Source of the DNA: Parasedimentitalea psychrophila
GTDB taxonomy: Bacteria; Pseudomonadota; Alphaproteobacteria; Rhodobacterales; Rhodobacteraceae
DNA length: 64,000 nucleotides
NCBI RefSeq assembly: GCF_030285785.1
Contig: NZ_CP127247.1
Span: forward strand, 1,697,501 to 1,761,500
Reading direction: 5' to 3'
The notes below the pieces were generated by a model that worked only from the letters and a program-made list of their open reading frames with translations, was not told the DNA's origin and ran no database searches. Below, piece after piece: positions 8,289-16,460 of the stretch; the first letter of the stretch is position 1; each line of letters opens with the position of its first letter. A program made the position numbers and the translations under genes.

Positions 8289-8852
8289 TTATGGATCGAT
8301 CCAGCCGATATTTCCATCGTCCCGTCGATAGACCACATTGAGTCCATTCTGTCCTTCTGGGCGGAAAATCAGCACTGGAGCGCCTGCCAGCTCCATCTGC
8401 ATCACCGCTTCTCCAACCGACAAAGAGGGGATTTTAGTTTCCATCTCGGCCACAATGATTGGTTGCAGCGAAGAAGGCTCCTCGTCTGTATGAGCGTCCT
8501 CTGAAGCGAGGATATAGGAGTTGGCGGCTGAAAGTTCAACCGGCTCGCTGCGATCACGGTGATGATCCTTGAGACGGCGTTTGTAGCGGCGAAGTTGCTT
8601 CTCCATTTTTTCGCAGCAGCTATCAAACGCAGCATAGATCTCAGTTTCGTGCGCCTTGGCCTGGGCGGTGAGCCCGGTCGACAGATGCACAGTTGCTTCG
8701 CACACATATTCATGCGCCGAACGGGAAAAGACCACATTGGCGTCGGTCGGGCGCTGGGCGTATTTTGCCACTGCCGCGCCGAGTACGGTCTGCACATGAG
8801 TCTGCAGGGCCGTGCCAATGTCGATCTGTTTTCCGCTGATTTGGTAACGCAT
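8289..8852 (-). CDS. hpf: Ribosome hibernation promoting factor (long form)
   Basis: Binds the 30S subunit in stationary phase and drives ribosome dimerisation into inactive 100S particles. The 187-residue protein is the long type: an N-terminal S30AE domain (residues 1-~100, starting MRYQISGKQIDIG) and a C-terminal dimerisation domain (about 130-187, with PVLIFRPEGQ and GNIGWIDP). I set the start at ATG 8852 because GAAGGAGAT stands 5-6 bases upstream. The frame extends to 8888 without a good ribosome site. It follows lptB with a 275-bp gap, where many proteobacteria carry rpoN. No rpoN is present here. Confidence 0.92.
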   Translation of the reverse strand: MRYQISGKQIDIGTALQTHVQTVLGAAVAKYAQRPTDANVVFSRSAHEYVCEATVHLSTGLTAQAKAHETEIYAAFDSCCEKMEKQLRRYKRRLKDHHRDRSEPVELSAANSYILASEDAHTDEEPSSLQPIIVAEMETKIPSLSVGEAVMQMELAGAPVLIFRPEGQNGLNVVYRRDDGNIGWIDP

Positions 8853-9127
8853 GTGATCTCCTTCACGAATTGACATCCAAAGCTCCAATCGGACCGGGTC
8901 CGACAGGCAAAACTAGCTCAGGACGCGGGGAATAGGCAAAACCGATGGTTGCATCCGACCGGGCCTTGTTTCCAAGGTCTGAACCGGAGATGCGTCAAAC
9001 GGGACTTTTGCCATAGGTCAATTCGATGCCAAGATGGCGGAAGAGTCAATGGAAAACCTGACATTACCCCCGGGGCACATAATCGGCTTCGGCGTGTTCT
9101 GGCCGATCAAAGAGGGCCCATTATCAA
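8853..9127. other. Gene-free gap between lptB and hpf
   Basis: About 275 bp without a coding frame I can support. In many proteobacteria rpoN occupies this place. The gap probably holds the hpf promoter, since hpf is usually induced separately in stationary phase. I see no clear -24/-12 or -35/-10 pair. Confidence 0.5.
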
Positions 9128-9886
9128 TCAGGAGATGCGGAAATTGTCGCCCAGGTAAACCCGGCGCACGTTTTCGTTTTCGACCACTTCCTCCGGGGTG
9201 CCGGACATCAGCACCTGGCCATCGTGCAGGATATAGGCGCGATCGACAATTTCCAGTGTTTCGCGCACGTTGTGGTCGGTGATCAACACCCCGATGCCGC
9301 GTTTTTTAAGATCGGAGACCAGGTGGCGGATATCGCCAACCGAAATCGGATCAACGCCGGCAAAGGGTTCGTCGAGCAACAGGTATTTGGGGTCAGCGGC
9401 CAGACACCGGGCGATTTCAACCCGGCGCCGCTCGCCACCGGACAGCGCCAGCGCCGGTGCGCGGCGCAGGTGCTCGATGGAGAAATCCGACAGCAGTTCT
9501 TCGAGCCGCTCGCGGCGCATGTGGGCATGGGGCACGGCGATGTCGAGCACTGCTGAGATGTTGTCTTCGACCGAAAGGCCGCGAAAAATCGACATTTCCT
9601 GCGGCAGATAGCCGATCCCCAACCGGGCGCGGCGGTACATTGGCAGGGTGGTGACGTTCTGTCCGTCGATGGTGACTTTGCCCGCCTCGGGGAACACCAG
9701 ACCGGCGATGGCGTAGAACGTGGTGGTTTTTCCCGATCCGTTTGGGCCGAGCAGCGCAGTGACCTCGCCCCGGTCCAGCGTCATGCTGACGTCACGGATC
9801 ACCACTTTCTTGCGGTAAGATTTGCGCAGCTTTTCGATGCGGAGACCGGAGGATCCCGCGGTGACAGTCAGTTTAGGCTTGGCCAT
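9128..9886 (-). CDS. lptB: LPS export ABC transporter ATP-binding protein LptB
   Basis: The cytoplasmic ATPase of LptB2FGC, which extracts LPS from the inner membrane and pushes it along the Lpt bridge. The 252 residues contain Walker A GPNGSGKT (about 47-54), a Q-loop in YLPQEMSIF, the ABC signature [13 protein letters not shown] (about 152-164) and Walker B YLLLDEPF. The position directly downstream of lptA and lptC separates it from other ABC ATPases such as LivG. Its start codon abuts the lptA stop (9887) with no gap. Confidence 0.95.
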   Translation of the reverse strand: MAKPKLTVTAGSSGLRIEKLRKSYRKKVVIRDVSMTLDRGEVTALLGPNGSGKTTTFYAIAGLVFPEAGKVTIDGQNVTTLPMYRRARLGIGYLPQEMSIFRGLSVEDNISAVLDIAVPHAHMRRERLEELLSDFSIEHLRRAPALALSGGERRRVEIARCLAADPKYLLLDEPFAGVDPISVGDIRHLVSDLKKRGIGVLITDHNVRETLEIVDRAYILHDGQVLMSGTPEEVVENENVRRVYLGDNFRIS

Positions 9887-10381
9887 TCAATTGCCGCCGT
9901 CGGGGTTGAGGATGGTTTTGACACGGCCAGACATCTGGGCCGTCCCATCACTCAGGTTCACCACCATCCGAGTGGAGGTGAGGGTGCTGTTGCCTTGGCT
10001 GAGCAAGACATTGCCGGTCATCACGACGGTGCCACTGTCGATGGAATATTCGGCGTGCTCGGCTTCGGCGGCGTCCGGGCCGTTGACCAGGATCACGTTG
10101 CCAATCGCCTCCAGCTGCTCGATGCCCTTTTGCTCGGGCTTATAGGACACCAGAACTTTGTCGGCAGACAGGCGCATCACGCCCTGGATGACCAGAACAT
10201 TGCCCTCAAACTGGGCTGATCCGTCGATCTGGTTGACTTCTAGCGTGTCGGCGGTGACTTCCACCGGCAATGAGGGATCACCCTTGATGGTGCCAAAGGC
10301 GATCGAGGCGGACTGGGCCGAGGCGATGCCCGAAATAAGGACCAGCGGCAGGCAGACTATCAAGGCACGAAAATATGACAC
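9887..10381 (-). CDS. lptA: Periplasmic LPS-transport bridge protein LptA
   Basis: Forms the beta-jellyroll bridge that carries LPS across the periplasm from LptC to LptD. The 164-residue protein begins with a signal peptide (residues 1-~22, ending GIASAQS) and then has one OstA/LptA domain with repeated short beta segments (VEVTADTLEVNQ, AQFEGNVLV, LSADKVLVSY, VVMTGNVLL). It lies 3 bp after lptC and abuts lptB, so the three are almost certainly one transcript. Confidence 0.92.
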   Translation of the reverse strand: MSYFRALIVCLPLVLISGIASAQSASIAFGTIKGDPSLPVEVTADTLEVNQIDGSAQFEGNVLVIQGVMRLSADKVLVSYKPEQKGIEQLEAIGNVILVNGPDAAEAEHAEYSIDSGTVVMTGNVLLSQGNSTLTSTRMVVNLSDGTAQMSGRVKTILNPDGGN

Positions 10382-10384
10382 AAG

Positions 10385-10984
10385 CTATCTTTCTGATGTT
10401 CTAGGAACGTATACCAGTTTTACCCCGTTATTGAATAGCATATGCAAGGGACCGCCTTCGGTTTTTGTCTGCAATTGCATGGATCCGGCGTTTAGGGTGC
10501 CTATGGGGCCAGTGGCTTGCACCGGGCCGGGGCTGTCGGCTGACAGACCGCTGAGGGTGGCATTTAGCAGATCGGTTGTCACCAGTAGCCCCGCAGCCGA
10601 AGTGATTTCGACATGGCCAGAGAAGCTTGCAAGGTCATTTTCCAGCTGCACTGCGCCGCTGTCCGAGCTGAGTGTCAGCTGGCCACCATCGGCCATGCTG
10701 ATGACGGCCACCAAATCGGTTGCCACCGCAGGTGAGGTCGGCCCGCCGGGGCGCGCTATGCTGGCCGTTACCGTGATTGCGTCCCCCTGTGAGGTGGTGC
10801 CGGAAAAATAGGGCGCGGTGATCTGCTGGCCGCGCATACGTTCTTCGATTTCATGCGCGGCAAAGGGGATCGTGGCCTTGGTGTTGACGCTCCGCGAAAT
10901 GAGAAACAGGGTGGACAAGAGGGCCAGTGCTGCCAGCGGTAGCAGCACCTTAAGAAAGGTGACCATGCGTGAATAGCGGTCCAT
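10385..10984 (-). CDS. lptC: LPS export membrane-anchored protein LptC
   Basis: Single-pass inner-membrane protein that receives LPS from LptB2FG and passes it to LptA. ATG 10984 gives 199 residues: a short cytoplasmic MDRYSRMVTF, one transmembrane helix (about 10-30, LLPLAALALLSTLFLIS) and a periplasmic beta domain. The frame stays open upstream to 11086, but that part overlaps the end of kdsD and looks unrelated. Sequence identity is usually low in this family, so the call leans on topology and on its place between kdsD and lptA. Confidence 0.88.
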   Translation of the reverse strand: MDRYSRMVTFLKVLLPLAALALLSTLFLISRSVNTKATIPFAAHEIEERMRGQQITAPYFSGTTSQGDAITVTASIARPGGPTSPAVATDLVAVISMADGGQLTLSSDSGAVQLENDLASFSGHVEITSAAGLLVTTDLLNATLSGLSADSPGPVQATGPIGTLNAGSMQLQTKTEGGPLHMLFNNGVKLVYVPRTSER

Positions 10985-11006
10985 GTCCTGCTCCTCCCCC
11001 TGCGGT

Positions 11007-11966
11007 CTAGCCCAGACCGACGCGCAGGCAGTCGTGAATGTGCAGCAGGCCTTCGGCGGGTTGCTGGCTGTCGGGATCCACCACAAACAGACAGGTGATC
11101 TTGCGCTGGTTCATGATCGCCACAGCTTCCTCGGCCAGGGCTCCGGGCGCGATCGTGGTGGGAGCGGCGGTCATCACTTCTGCCGCGGTAAGGGACAGCA
11201 ACCCGTCCATGTGGCGCCGCAGGTCACCGTCGGTGATAATCCCGGCGAGCCGTCCGTCCAGATCGGTAACGCCAACCACACCAAAGCCTTTTTGGCTGAT
11301 TTCGATCAGCGTGTCAGACATCGGGGCGCTCAACGCGACAGTTGGCAGGGCGTCGCCGCCATGCATCAGGTCGCGTACCTTGGACAGGCGCGCACCCAGT
11401 TTGCCACCGGGATGGAAATCCCGGAAATTTTCGGGGGTGAAGTCGCGATGCTCCATCAGGGCAACGGCCAGCGCGTCGCCAAGGGCGAGGGTCATGGTCG
11501 TCGAGGTCGTCGGCACGATACCAGATCCGCAGGCCTCGGGGGCGGCGGGCAGCAGCAGCGCCACATCGGACTGTTTCAGCAGGGTGGATTGGGCCCGGCT
11601 GGCGACCCCGATCAACGGAATACTAAAGCGGCGGGTATAGGCGATCATATCGGCCAACTCGGGTGTCTCGCCGGAATTGGACAGCATCAACACCACGTCG
11701 CCCTGTGCCATCATCCCCAGATCGCCGTGGCTGGCCTCGGCCGGGTGGACAAAATGCGCCGGGGTGCCGGTGGAGGCCAGGGTGGCGGCGATCTTGCGGG
11801 CAATATGGCCCGATTTGCCCATGCCCGAGATGATCACTCGGCCAGTGGCGTTCAGCAATGTCTCAACGGCGCGGTCAAAGCTGTCATCCAGCCCGTCGGC
11901 CAGTTGCTGCAGTGCCTGCGATTCGATGGTGATGACGCGGCGGGCTATTTCCTGAAAATTGCTCAT
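11007..11966 (-). CDS. kdsD: Arabinose-5-phosphate isomerase
   Basis: Converts ribulose-5-phosphate to arabinose-5-phosphate, the first step of Kdo synthesis for LPS. The 319 residues comprise an SIS sugar-phosphate isomerase domain (about 25-180; ISGMGKSGHIARK, SNSGETPE, SSTMT-like TTSTTMTLALGDALA) and two CBS domains (about 205-319). ATG 11966 overlaps the stop of rnd by 4 bp (ATGA). The frame is open to 12041, but the longer N-terminus is rnd sequence in another frame. The gene is 22 bp before lptC, which joins LPS-precursor synthesis to LPS export. Confidence 0.94.
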   Translation of the reverse strand: MSNFQEIARRVITIESQALQQLADGLDDSFDRAVETLLNATGRVIISGMGKSGHIARKIAATLASTGTPAHFVHPAEASHGDLGMMAQGDVVLMLSNSGETPELADMIAYTRRFSIPLIGVASRAQSTLLKQSDVALLLPAAPEACGSGIVPTTSTTMTLALGDALAVALMEHRDFTPENFRDFHPGGKLGARLSKVRDLMHGGDALPTVALSAPMSDTLIEISQKGFGVVGVTDLDGRLAGIITDGDLRRHMDGLLSLTAAEVMTAAPTTIAPGALAEEAVAIMNQRKITCLFVVDPDSQQPAEGLLHIHDCLRVGLG

Positions 11967-12577
11967 GAGTGGGCAAAGATATCGGTTTCGGGCCAGCCGG
12001 CCAGGTCCAGCTGGGCGCGCATGGGCAGGAAGTCGAAACAAGCCTGCGCCATTTCTGTGCGGCCTTCGCGGGCCAGACGTTTGTCCAGCTCGCTGCGCAG
12101 CTGGTGCAGGTGCAATACGTCCGAGGCGGCATAGTCCAGCTGGGCCTTGGTCAATTTAGGTGCTCCCCAGTCGCTCATCTGCTGCTGCTTGGAAATATCG
12201 ACGCCGATCAATTCCTGCGTCAGGTTTTTCAGCCCGTGCCGGTCGGTATAGGTGCGGATCAGTCGGCTGGCGATCTTGGTGCAATAGACCGGTGCCGTCA
12301 GCGCGCCAAAGGCGTTGAACATGGCGGCGATGTCGAAGCGGCCAAAGTGGAACAGTTTCAGCACCTCTGGATCTTCCAGCATCCGGCACAGATTGGGGGC
12401 CTCGGTCTGGCCCTTGGCGACCTGAACAATATGGGCATTGCCGTCGCCGCCGGACATCTGGATCACACAGAGCCGGTCGCGGTGCGGGTTCAACCCCATG
12501 GTTTCACAGTCGATGGCAACAATCGGGCCAAGGTCAAGCCCGTCGGGCAGGTCATTTTGATACAGGGTATTGGCCAC
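11963..12577 (-). CDS. rnd: Ribonuclease D (short, exonuclease domain only)
   Basis: A 3'-5' DEDD-type exoribonuclease that acts on tRNA and other structured RNA ends. The 204 residues contain only the catalytic domain, shorter than E. coli RNase D (about 375) because the HRDC domains are absent, as is common in alphaproteobacteria. ExoI is DCETMG (about 23-28), ExoII is in LFHFGRFD (about 95-102), and ExoIII is LDYAASDVLHL. First gene of the rnd-kdsD-lpt run. A 4-bp overlap couples it to kdsD. Confidence 0.9.
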   Translation of the reverse strand: MANTLYQNDLPDGLDLGPIVAIDCETMGLNPHRDRLCVIQMSGGDGNAHIVQVAKGQTEAPNLCRMLEDPEVLKLFHFGRFDIAAMFNAFGALTAPVYCTKIASRLIRTYTDRHGLKNLTQELIGVDISKQQQMSDWGAPKLTKAQLDYAASDVLHLHQLRSELDKRLAREGRTEMAQACFDFLPMRAQLDLAGWPETDIFAHS

Positions 12578-12766
12578 TGGGATTGTCCTTTGTTGCTGCC
12601 GCTATTGGGCGTCTTGAGCTGGAAATAGGCGCTTTGGCCTGCAAACTCAACTGCGCTGCATTAAGCGCATACCGGGCGCGTGCAATAGAGGCAATAATCG
12701 GCCAACTCCCGCCTGCTGCGGGATGGCACGGGTGATGTCGTGGACCAGTATATATTTTGGATTTAA

Positions 12767-12852
12767 TGGTGCCCAGAAGAGGACTCGAACCTCCACGACC
12801 TTGCGGTCACTGGCACCTGAAGCCAGCGCGTCTACCATTCCGCCATCTGGGC
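12767..12852 (-). tRNA. tRNA-Leu (CAG), copy 1
   Basis: An 86-base cloverleaf including an encoded CCA (12767-12769). The acceptor strand begins GCCCAGA at 12852. The anticodon stem CTGGC/GCCAG encloses TTCAGGT, giving anticodon CAG. It has the long variable arm expected of tRNA-Leu and a normal T-arm GGTTCGAGTCC. An identical second gene lies at 15116-15201, and a broken 3' copy at 13259-13278. Confidence 0.96.
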
Positions 12853-13447
12853 ACGGGGTAGTGGGGGCCGTATAGGTCAGGGTGATGTGGGCGTCAAACG
12901 AAAAAAGCGCAGTGCAGAAATGTGCAGCAAGATCCGGGAAACCTGCCAGTCCCGGCAGGTATTGGAGGGGGCCTTGGGGCTCGGGAGCTGCTGTCATAGG
13001 GTGAGCCCGGGAATACACAGCGCCATGAAGACGCTGAGGATCGAACCGCTTGGTTTTCTCGCCCTTGCCCACAGGCCGCCATCAATGAGACCTGCAGCGG
13101 CAGAATGTCTGGTGGCGCCTACAGAGGCCGGAGTAACGATCATGGGCGACATCGCGGAACATCGACCGCTTATCACTGTCCCTATGTGGCAGGGATTGGG
13201 GCTGCGGCTTTGCGGGTTGATCGCGGGATTCGATTGGTCTGCTGATGTCAGGGATATATGGTGCCAGAAGAGGACTCGCAGGTTTCCCATAACGCATTGA
13301 ATTATAAAGTGTAATACACGTGCGCCATTTCTTGGCGATGGCAATGTGATAGGTTTCTTCGAACTTACTGATTGCCGACCTCAGGAGTTGACTGGAGAAA
13401 TGGCATAATTGGGGGGGGCGGACTTTCGCTACAATACAGCATAACCG
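12853..13447. other. Non-coding scar region beside tRNA-Leu copy 1
   Basis: Nearly 600 bp with no convincing gene on either strand. The first ~45 bp (to about 12897) match the DNA upstream of tRNA-Leu copy 2 (15202-15248) almost exactly, up to GGGCGTCAAACG. The part from 13212 to 13278 matches DNA at 15069-15136. The rest, including a G8 run near 13411, shows nothing I recognise. It reads as debris of a duplication or excised insertion. Confidence 0.6.
13212..13278 (-). repeat. Direct repeat with broken tRNA-Leu 3' end (left copy)
   Basis: These 67 bases match 15069-15136 with three substitutions and one deleted C. The last 20 bases (13259-13278) are the 3' end of tRNA-Leu including the CCA complement, after which homology stops. 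The right copy is joined to the intact second tRNA gene. The pair brackets the TTC38-like gene, as attachment-site repeats would. Confidence 0.75.
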
Positions 13448-13717
13448 TCAATTCGGGCGGGAATCTGACCTTGGCTGCGGGTGCAAAACGGTCCAATGAA
13501 TTCCCCAAACCGGCTCTCTGTTTGCAGAGAAGTCAAGGATCTGGCGTTCGCGCCGGGTCAATTCTTCAGGTCGAAACCCTTCGATAGCAACCTTGAAGTC
13601 AATAGGAGTGTCACGGGTGGTTGCCGCCTTGCTGTGATCGCCCTTGTAGGGGTCTAAGCGAAAATACCCCGCCTCATAGGCTTTGCGGATAGGTTTATCA
13701 TCAATCCCCTGATCCAT
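13448..13717 (-). pseudogene. Possible remnant of a LuxR-type regulator
   Basis: An 89-residue frame containing AYEAGYFRLDPY and ELTRRERQILDFSA...GIHW. This is reminiscent of the autoinducer-binding domain of LuxR proteins (a YxxxxYxxxDP block and a segment before the helix-turn-helix). No helix-turn-helix follows; the frame runs into low-similarity sequence and stops. If genuine it is a fragment. It could also be a chance frame, since the surrounding DNA is a rearrangement scar. Confidence 0.2.
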
Positions 13718-13818
13718 GTTTTGCGGCGTCGAGTGCTGAAGAACAATTGGTCTGAACTTACTGGTATATATGACAATTCATTGCATATCGTGCGACAGGC
13801 ATCGATCCTGATTTTGTA

Positions 13819-14997
13819 ATGGCCCATATTTTCAAAACCCATATGGATTTGGTCTCAACTGATCGGCGTTATGCCAAGGGCGCCAAGAAACGCCTGAAAA
13901 TCATTGATGAAATTATGGCCATGCGCCCGTGTAACCGTCGTGAAAAACTGCATTTTCAAGCTCTGAAAATTTGGCTTGGTGGTGATTTGTGGAAAGTAAG
14001 CAAAGCGCTGGATGAGCTTTTGGAGAAATTTCCGACCGATATCCTGGCACTTTGGATGGGGCACCAGATCGACTTTTATCTGGGGGATTCAAAAAATATC
14101 CGAGACCGTATTGCAAGTTGCATACCATATTGGGATCCGGAGCACCCCTTGTACAGCTTTGTAATGGGAATGTATTCTTTCGGGCTTGAAGAAGCACATG
14201 AATTTGAAAAAGCTGAAGACGTGGGCATGGCGGCACTTGAAAGCAATCCTGAAGATGTCTGGAGTATCCACGCAGTTGCGCATGCTTTAGAGATGCTGGG
14301 CCGTTTCGATAGAGGGGCTGACTTCATGGAGAACAGGTTGCATGATTGGAGTGAAATCAACTTCCTCGTCTCTCACAACGCTATTCACACCATTTTGTAT
14401 CGTTTGGAACAAGGCCAGCTGGATCGTTGTGTTCAATTATTTGACACTTTTGTACTGCCGAAATGTGAAAAAAAGCCGGCGCTTTTGGGGTTGGTGGATG
14501 GGTCTTCGGCTCTTTGGAGATTGTTCCTCGAAGACGTCGATGTGGGCGACCGCTGGCTCGAACTTGCCAATCACTGGCATCCATCGGCTGATCAGGCGTT
14601 CTATTCATTCAATGATGTCCATGCGATGATGGCCTTTGTGGCAAGCGGAGACGATAAAGCCGCTGATGCGATGATTGATACACTAAATGCTTATATTGTT
14701 GCCCCATCCAATCAGGCGGAATCCAACTATGGAGTGACGCGTGATGTTGGATTGCCTATCTGTCATGCGCTAAAAAGTTATGGCAGAAAAGAGTATGCAA
14801 AAGTTGTTGATATGTTGGTTCCAATCCGGGATCAGGTGATCCGATTTGGGGGCAGCCATGCCCAACGTGATGTAATCGAGCGCACTTTGCTAGAAGCCGG
14901 TTTGCGGTCATCCAGCAAATCTCTAACCGAGATGTTACTGTCCGAACGCTTGGCGCAACGACCAAACAGCATATATAATCTGGCCAAGTTGGGGTAA
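13819..14997 (+). CDS. TTC38-family tetratricopeptide-like protein, probably 5'-truncated
   Basis: Strongly resembles the tetratricopeptide repeat protein 38 family, which is known from animals and bacteria and has no assigned reaction. Shared blocks: CNRREKLHFQAL (38-49), FPTDILAL (70-77), PYWDPEHPLYSFVMGMYSFG (about 98-117), WSIHAVAHALEM (about 152-163), TRDVGLPICHAL and GGSHAQRDVIERTLL near the end. Family members are about 430-470 residues; this frame has 392. Family-like residues (ATGIDPDFV) continue in frame upstream of ATG 13819 until TGA 13771, so the normal N-terminus seems lost. The gene is visibly more A/T-rich than its neighbours and lies between tRNA-Leu repeats, consistent with horizontal gain and decay. 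Confidence 0.75.
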   Translation: MAHIFKTHMDLVSTDRRYAKGAKKRLKIIDEIMAMRPCNRREKLHFQALKIWLGGDLWKVSKALDELLEKFPTDILALWMGHQIDFYLGDSKNIRDRIASCIPYWDPEHPLYSFVMGMYSFGLEEAHEFEKAEDVGMAALESNPEDVWSIHAVAHALEMLGRFDRGADFMENRLHDWSEINFLVSHNAIHTILYRLEQGQLDRCVQLFDTFVLPKCEKKPALLGLVDGSSALWRLFLEDVDVGDRWLELANHWHPSADQAFYSFNDVHAMMAFVASGDDKAADAMIDTLNAYIVAPSNQAESNYGVTRDVGLPICHALKSYGRKEYAKVVDMLVPIRDQVIRFGGSHAQRDVIERTLLEAGLRSSSKSLTEMLLSERLAQRPNSIYNLAKLG

Positions 14998-15068
14998 TTG
15001 CAGGCCGGGGGATTGGTTTAAGACCAGGGGCAATCTTCTAGGTTGGGTGTCGAACGGGATGAAATTGG

Positions 15069-15136
15069 GCGGGTTGATCGCGGGTTTCGATTGGTCCGCT
15101 GATGTCAGGAATATATGGTGCCCAGAAGAGGACTCG
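15069..15136 (-). repeat. Direct repeat ending inside tRNA-Leu copy 2 (right copy)
   Basis: Partner of 13212-13278. Positions 15069-15115 lie just downstream of the tRNA 3' end and 15116-15136 are within the tRNA. The tRNA upstream flank, about 15202-15248, in turn repeats the flank of copy 1. The locus therefore holds at least two overlapping duplications. Confidence 0.75.
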
Positions 15137-15201
15137 AACCTCCACGACCTTGCGGTCACTGGCACCTGAAGCCAGCGCGTCTACCATTCCGCCATCTGGG
15201 C
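15116..15201 (-). tRNA. tRNA-Leu (CAG), copy 2
   Basis: The same 86-base gene as copy 1, with encoded CCA and anticodon CAG. It is intact and should be functional. Its downstream side carries the 68-bp repeat shared with the broken copy at 13212-13278. Confidence 0.95.
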
Positions 15202-15410
15202 ACGGGGTAGTGGAGGCCGTATAGGTCAGGGCGCTGAGGGCGTCAAACGGATTTTTGATGTTTTTTCCATCTATCCTAGGTGAAGGATTGCGGGGTCTGG
15301 TGGGTAGGGCGCTGAAAAGGGTCTACCTGGAGACAATCTGCGGTGTTTTGCGCCTTGTTTGCAGGGCCGTAGAGCGGTAGATCGGAGCAACAGCTAAAGT
15401 TAGGAGCCAA

Positions 15411-16403
15411 ATGATGTCCAAACTGGTCACGATCTATGGCGGGTCTGGTTTTGTCGGCCGCTACATTGCGCGCCGCATGGCCAAAGATGGTTGGCGGGTG
15501 CGGGTTGCCGTGCGTCGCCCGAATGAGGCCATGCACGTAAGGCCCTATGGCGTTCCGGGGCAGGTTGAGCCGGTCTTTTGCAATATCCGCGACGATGCTT
15601 CGGTGGCTGCGGTGATGCAGGGATGTGATGCGGTGGTGAACTGCGTCGGTGTGCTGAACGAGCTGGGCAAAAACAGCTTTCAGGCGATTCATGTGGACGG
15701 CGCTGAGCGGATTGCCCGCATCGCGGCAGATCACGGCGTTGCCACTATGGTGCATCTGTCGGCGATTGGGGCGGATGCACAGGCCCCCAGTGCCTATGGC
15801 CGCAGCAAGGCGGCAGGCGAGGCGGCGGTGTTGAAGCATATGTCAAAGGCAATGATCTTGCGCCCTTCGGTTGTGTTTGGCACCGAAGATAATTTCTTTA
15901 ACCGCTTTGCCGGCATGACCCGATTGGGTCCGGTGCTGCCAATCGCCCGCGCCAAGACTTTGTTCCAGCCGGTGTTTGTTGACGATGTGGCCAAGGCCGC
16001 GGTCAAGGGGCTGCTGGGTGAGGCCGAGGGCGGTGTCTATGAATTGGGCGGACCAGAGGTCAAGAGCTTCCGGGCGCTGATGGATGAGATGCTGACGGTG
16101 ATCCACCGTCGCCGTCTGGTGGTCTCGCTGCCCGGGTTTGCGGCCTGGATGATGGCCTTTGGCTTTGACATGATGCAGGCGGCCAGTTTTCAGCTCATCT
16201 CAAATGGAGTGCTGACCCGGGATCAGCTGCGCGGGTTGGCCCGTGATTCTGTGGTGTCCGAGGGTGCCAAGGGCTTTGCGGATCTGGATGTGCAGCCGGT
16301 GACTCTGGGTTCGGTGCTGCCAGACTATCTTTGGAAGTTCCGTCCGTCCGGCCAATATGATGCGATCACCGGATCAGCCCGCAATCTGCGCCACGACGGT
16401 TGA
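15411..16403 (+). CDS. NDUFA9-like NAD(P)-binding dehydrogenase (complex I accessory type)
   Basis: An atypical SDR of 330 residues resembling the complex I NDUFA9 subunit family. In mitochondria this subunit binds NADPH and supports the Q module. In alphaproteobacteria the protein may be complex I-associated or a free reductase. The Rossmann motif YGGSGFVGRYIAR is at about 9-21. SAIGADAQAPSAYGRSKAAGE contains a YxxxK-like YGRSK (about 126-130 after SAIGADAQAPSA). FQPVFVDDVA is also typical. GAGCC precedes ATG 15411; the second codon is also ATG. It stands alone, convergent with uppP. Confidence 0.85.
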   Translation: MMSKLVTIYGGSGFVGRYIARRMAKDGWRVRVAVRRPNEAMHVRPYGVPGQVEPVFCNIRDDASVAAVMQGCDAVVNCVGVLNELGKNSFQAIHVDGAERIARIAADHGVATMVHLSAIGADAQAPSAYGRSKAAGEAAVLKHMSKAMILRPSVVFGTEDNFFNRFAGMTRLGPVLPIARAKTLFQPVFVDDVAKAAVKGLLGEAEGGVYELGGPEVKSFRALMDEMLTVIHRRRLVVSLPGFAAWMMAFGFDMMQAASFQLISNGVLTRDQLRGLARDSVVSEGAKGFADLDVQPVTLGSVLPDYLWKFRPSGQYDAITGSARNLRHDG

Positions 16404-16416
16404 TAGAAGCAGTAGC

Positions 16417-16436
16417 GGTGCGTGCCAGCACGCACC
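16417..16436. terminator. Stem-loop between convergent genes
   Basis: A perfect 8-bp stem GGTGCGTG/CACGCACC with loop CCAG. A looser outer pairing extends it, CAGT-GCGGT with ACCGC-ACTG. There is no clear U tract. It lies between the NDUFA9-like gene (+) and uppP (-), where a bidirectional transcription end is expected. Confidence 0.5.
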
Positions 16437-16460
16437 CTACGCCAACCGCACTGCTGCGGG

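Noticed and set aside
10983-12134. A 383-codon open frame on the plus strand opposite kdsD and rnd
   Set aside because: It runs antisense to two well-supported genes that match families along their full lengths. The composition is a shadow pattern (many Gly, Gln and His).
12887-13344. Overlapping short frames on both strands near tRNA-Leu copy 1
   Set aside because: They lack ribosome sites and family motifs and run through duplicated tRNA flank DNA.
13279-15115. Possible prophage or genomic island between tRNA-Leu repeats
   Set aside because: Attachment-like repeats are present, but I see no integrase, phage or plasmid gene, so I call it a scar rather than an element.
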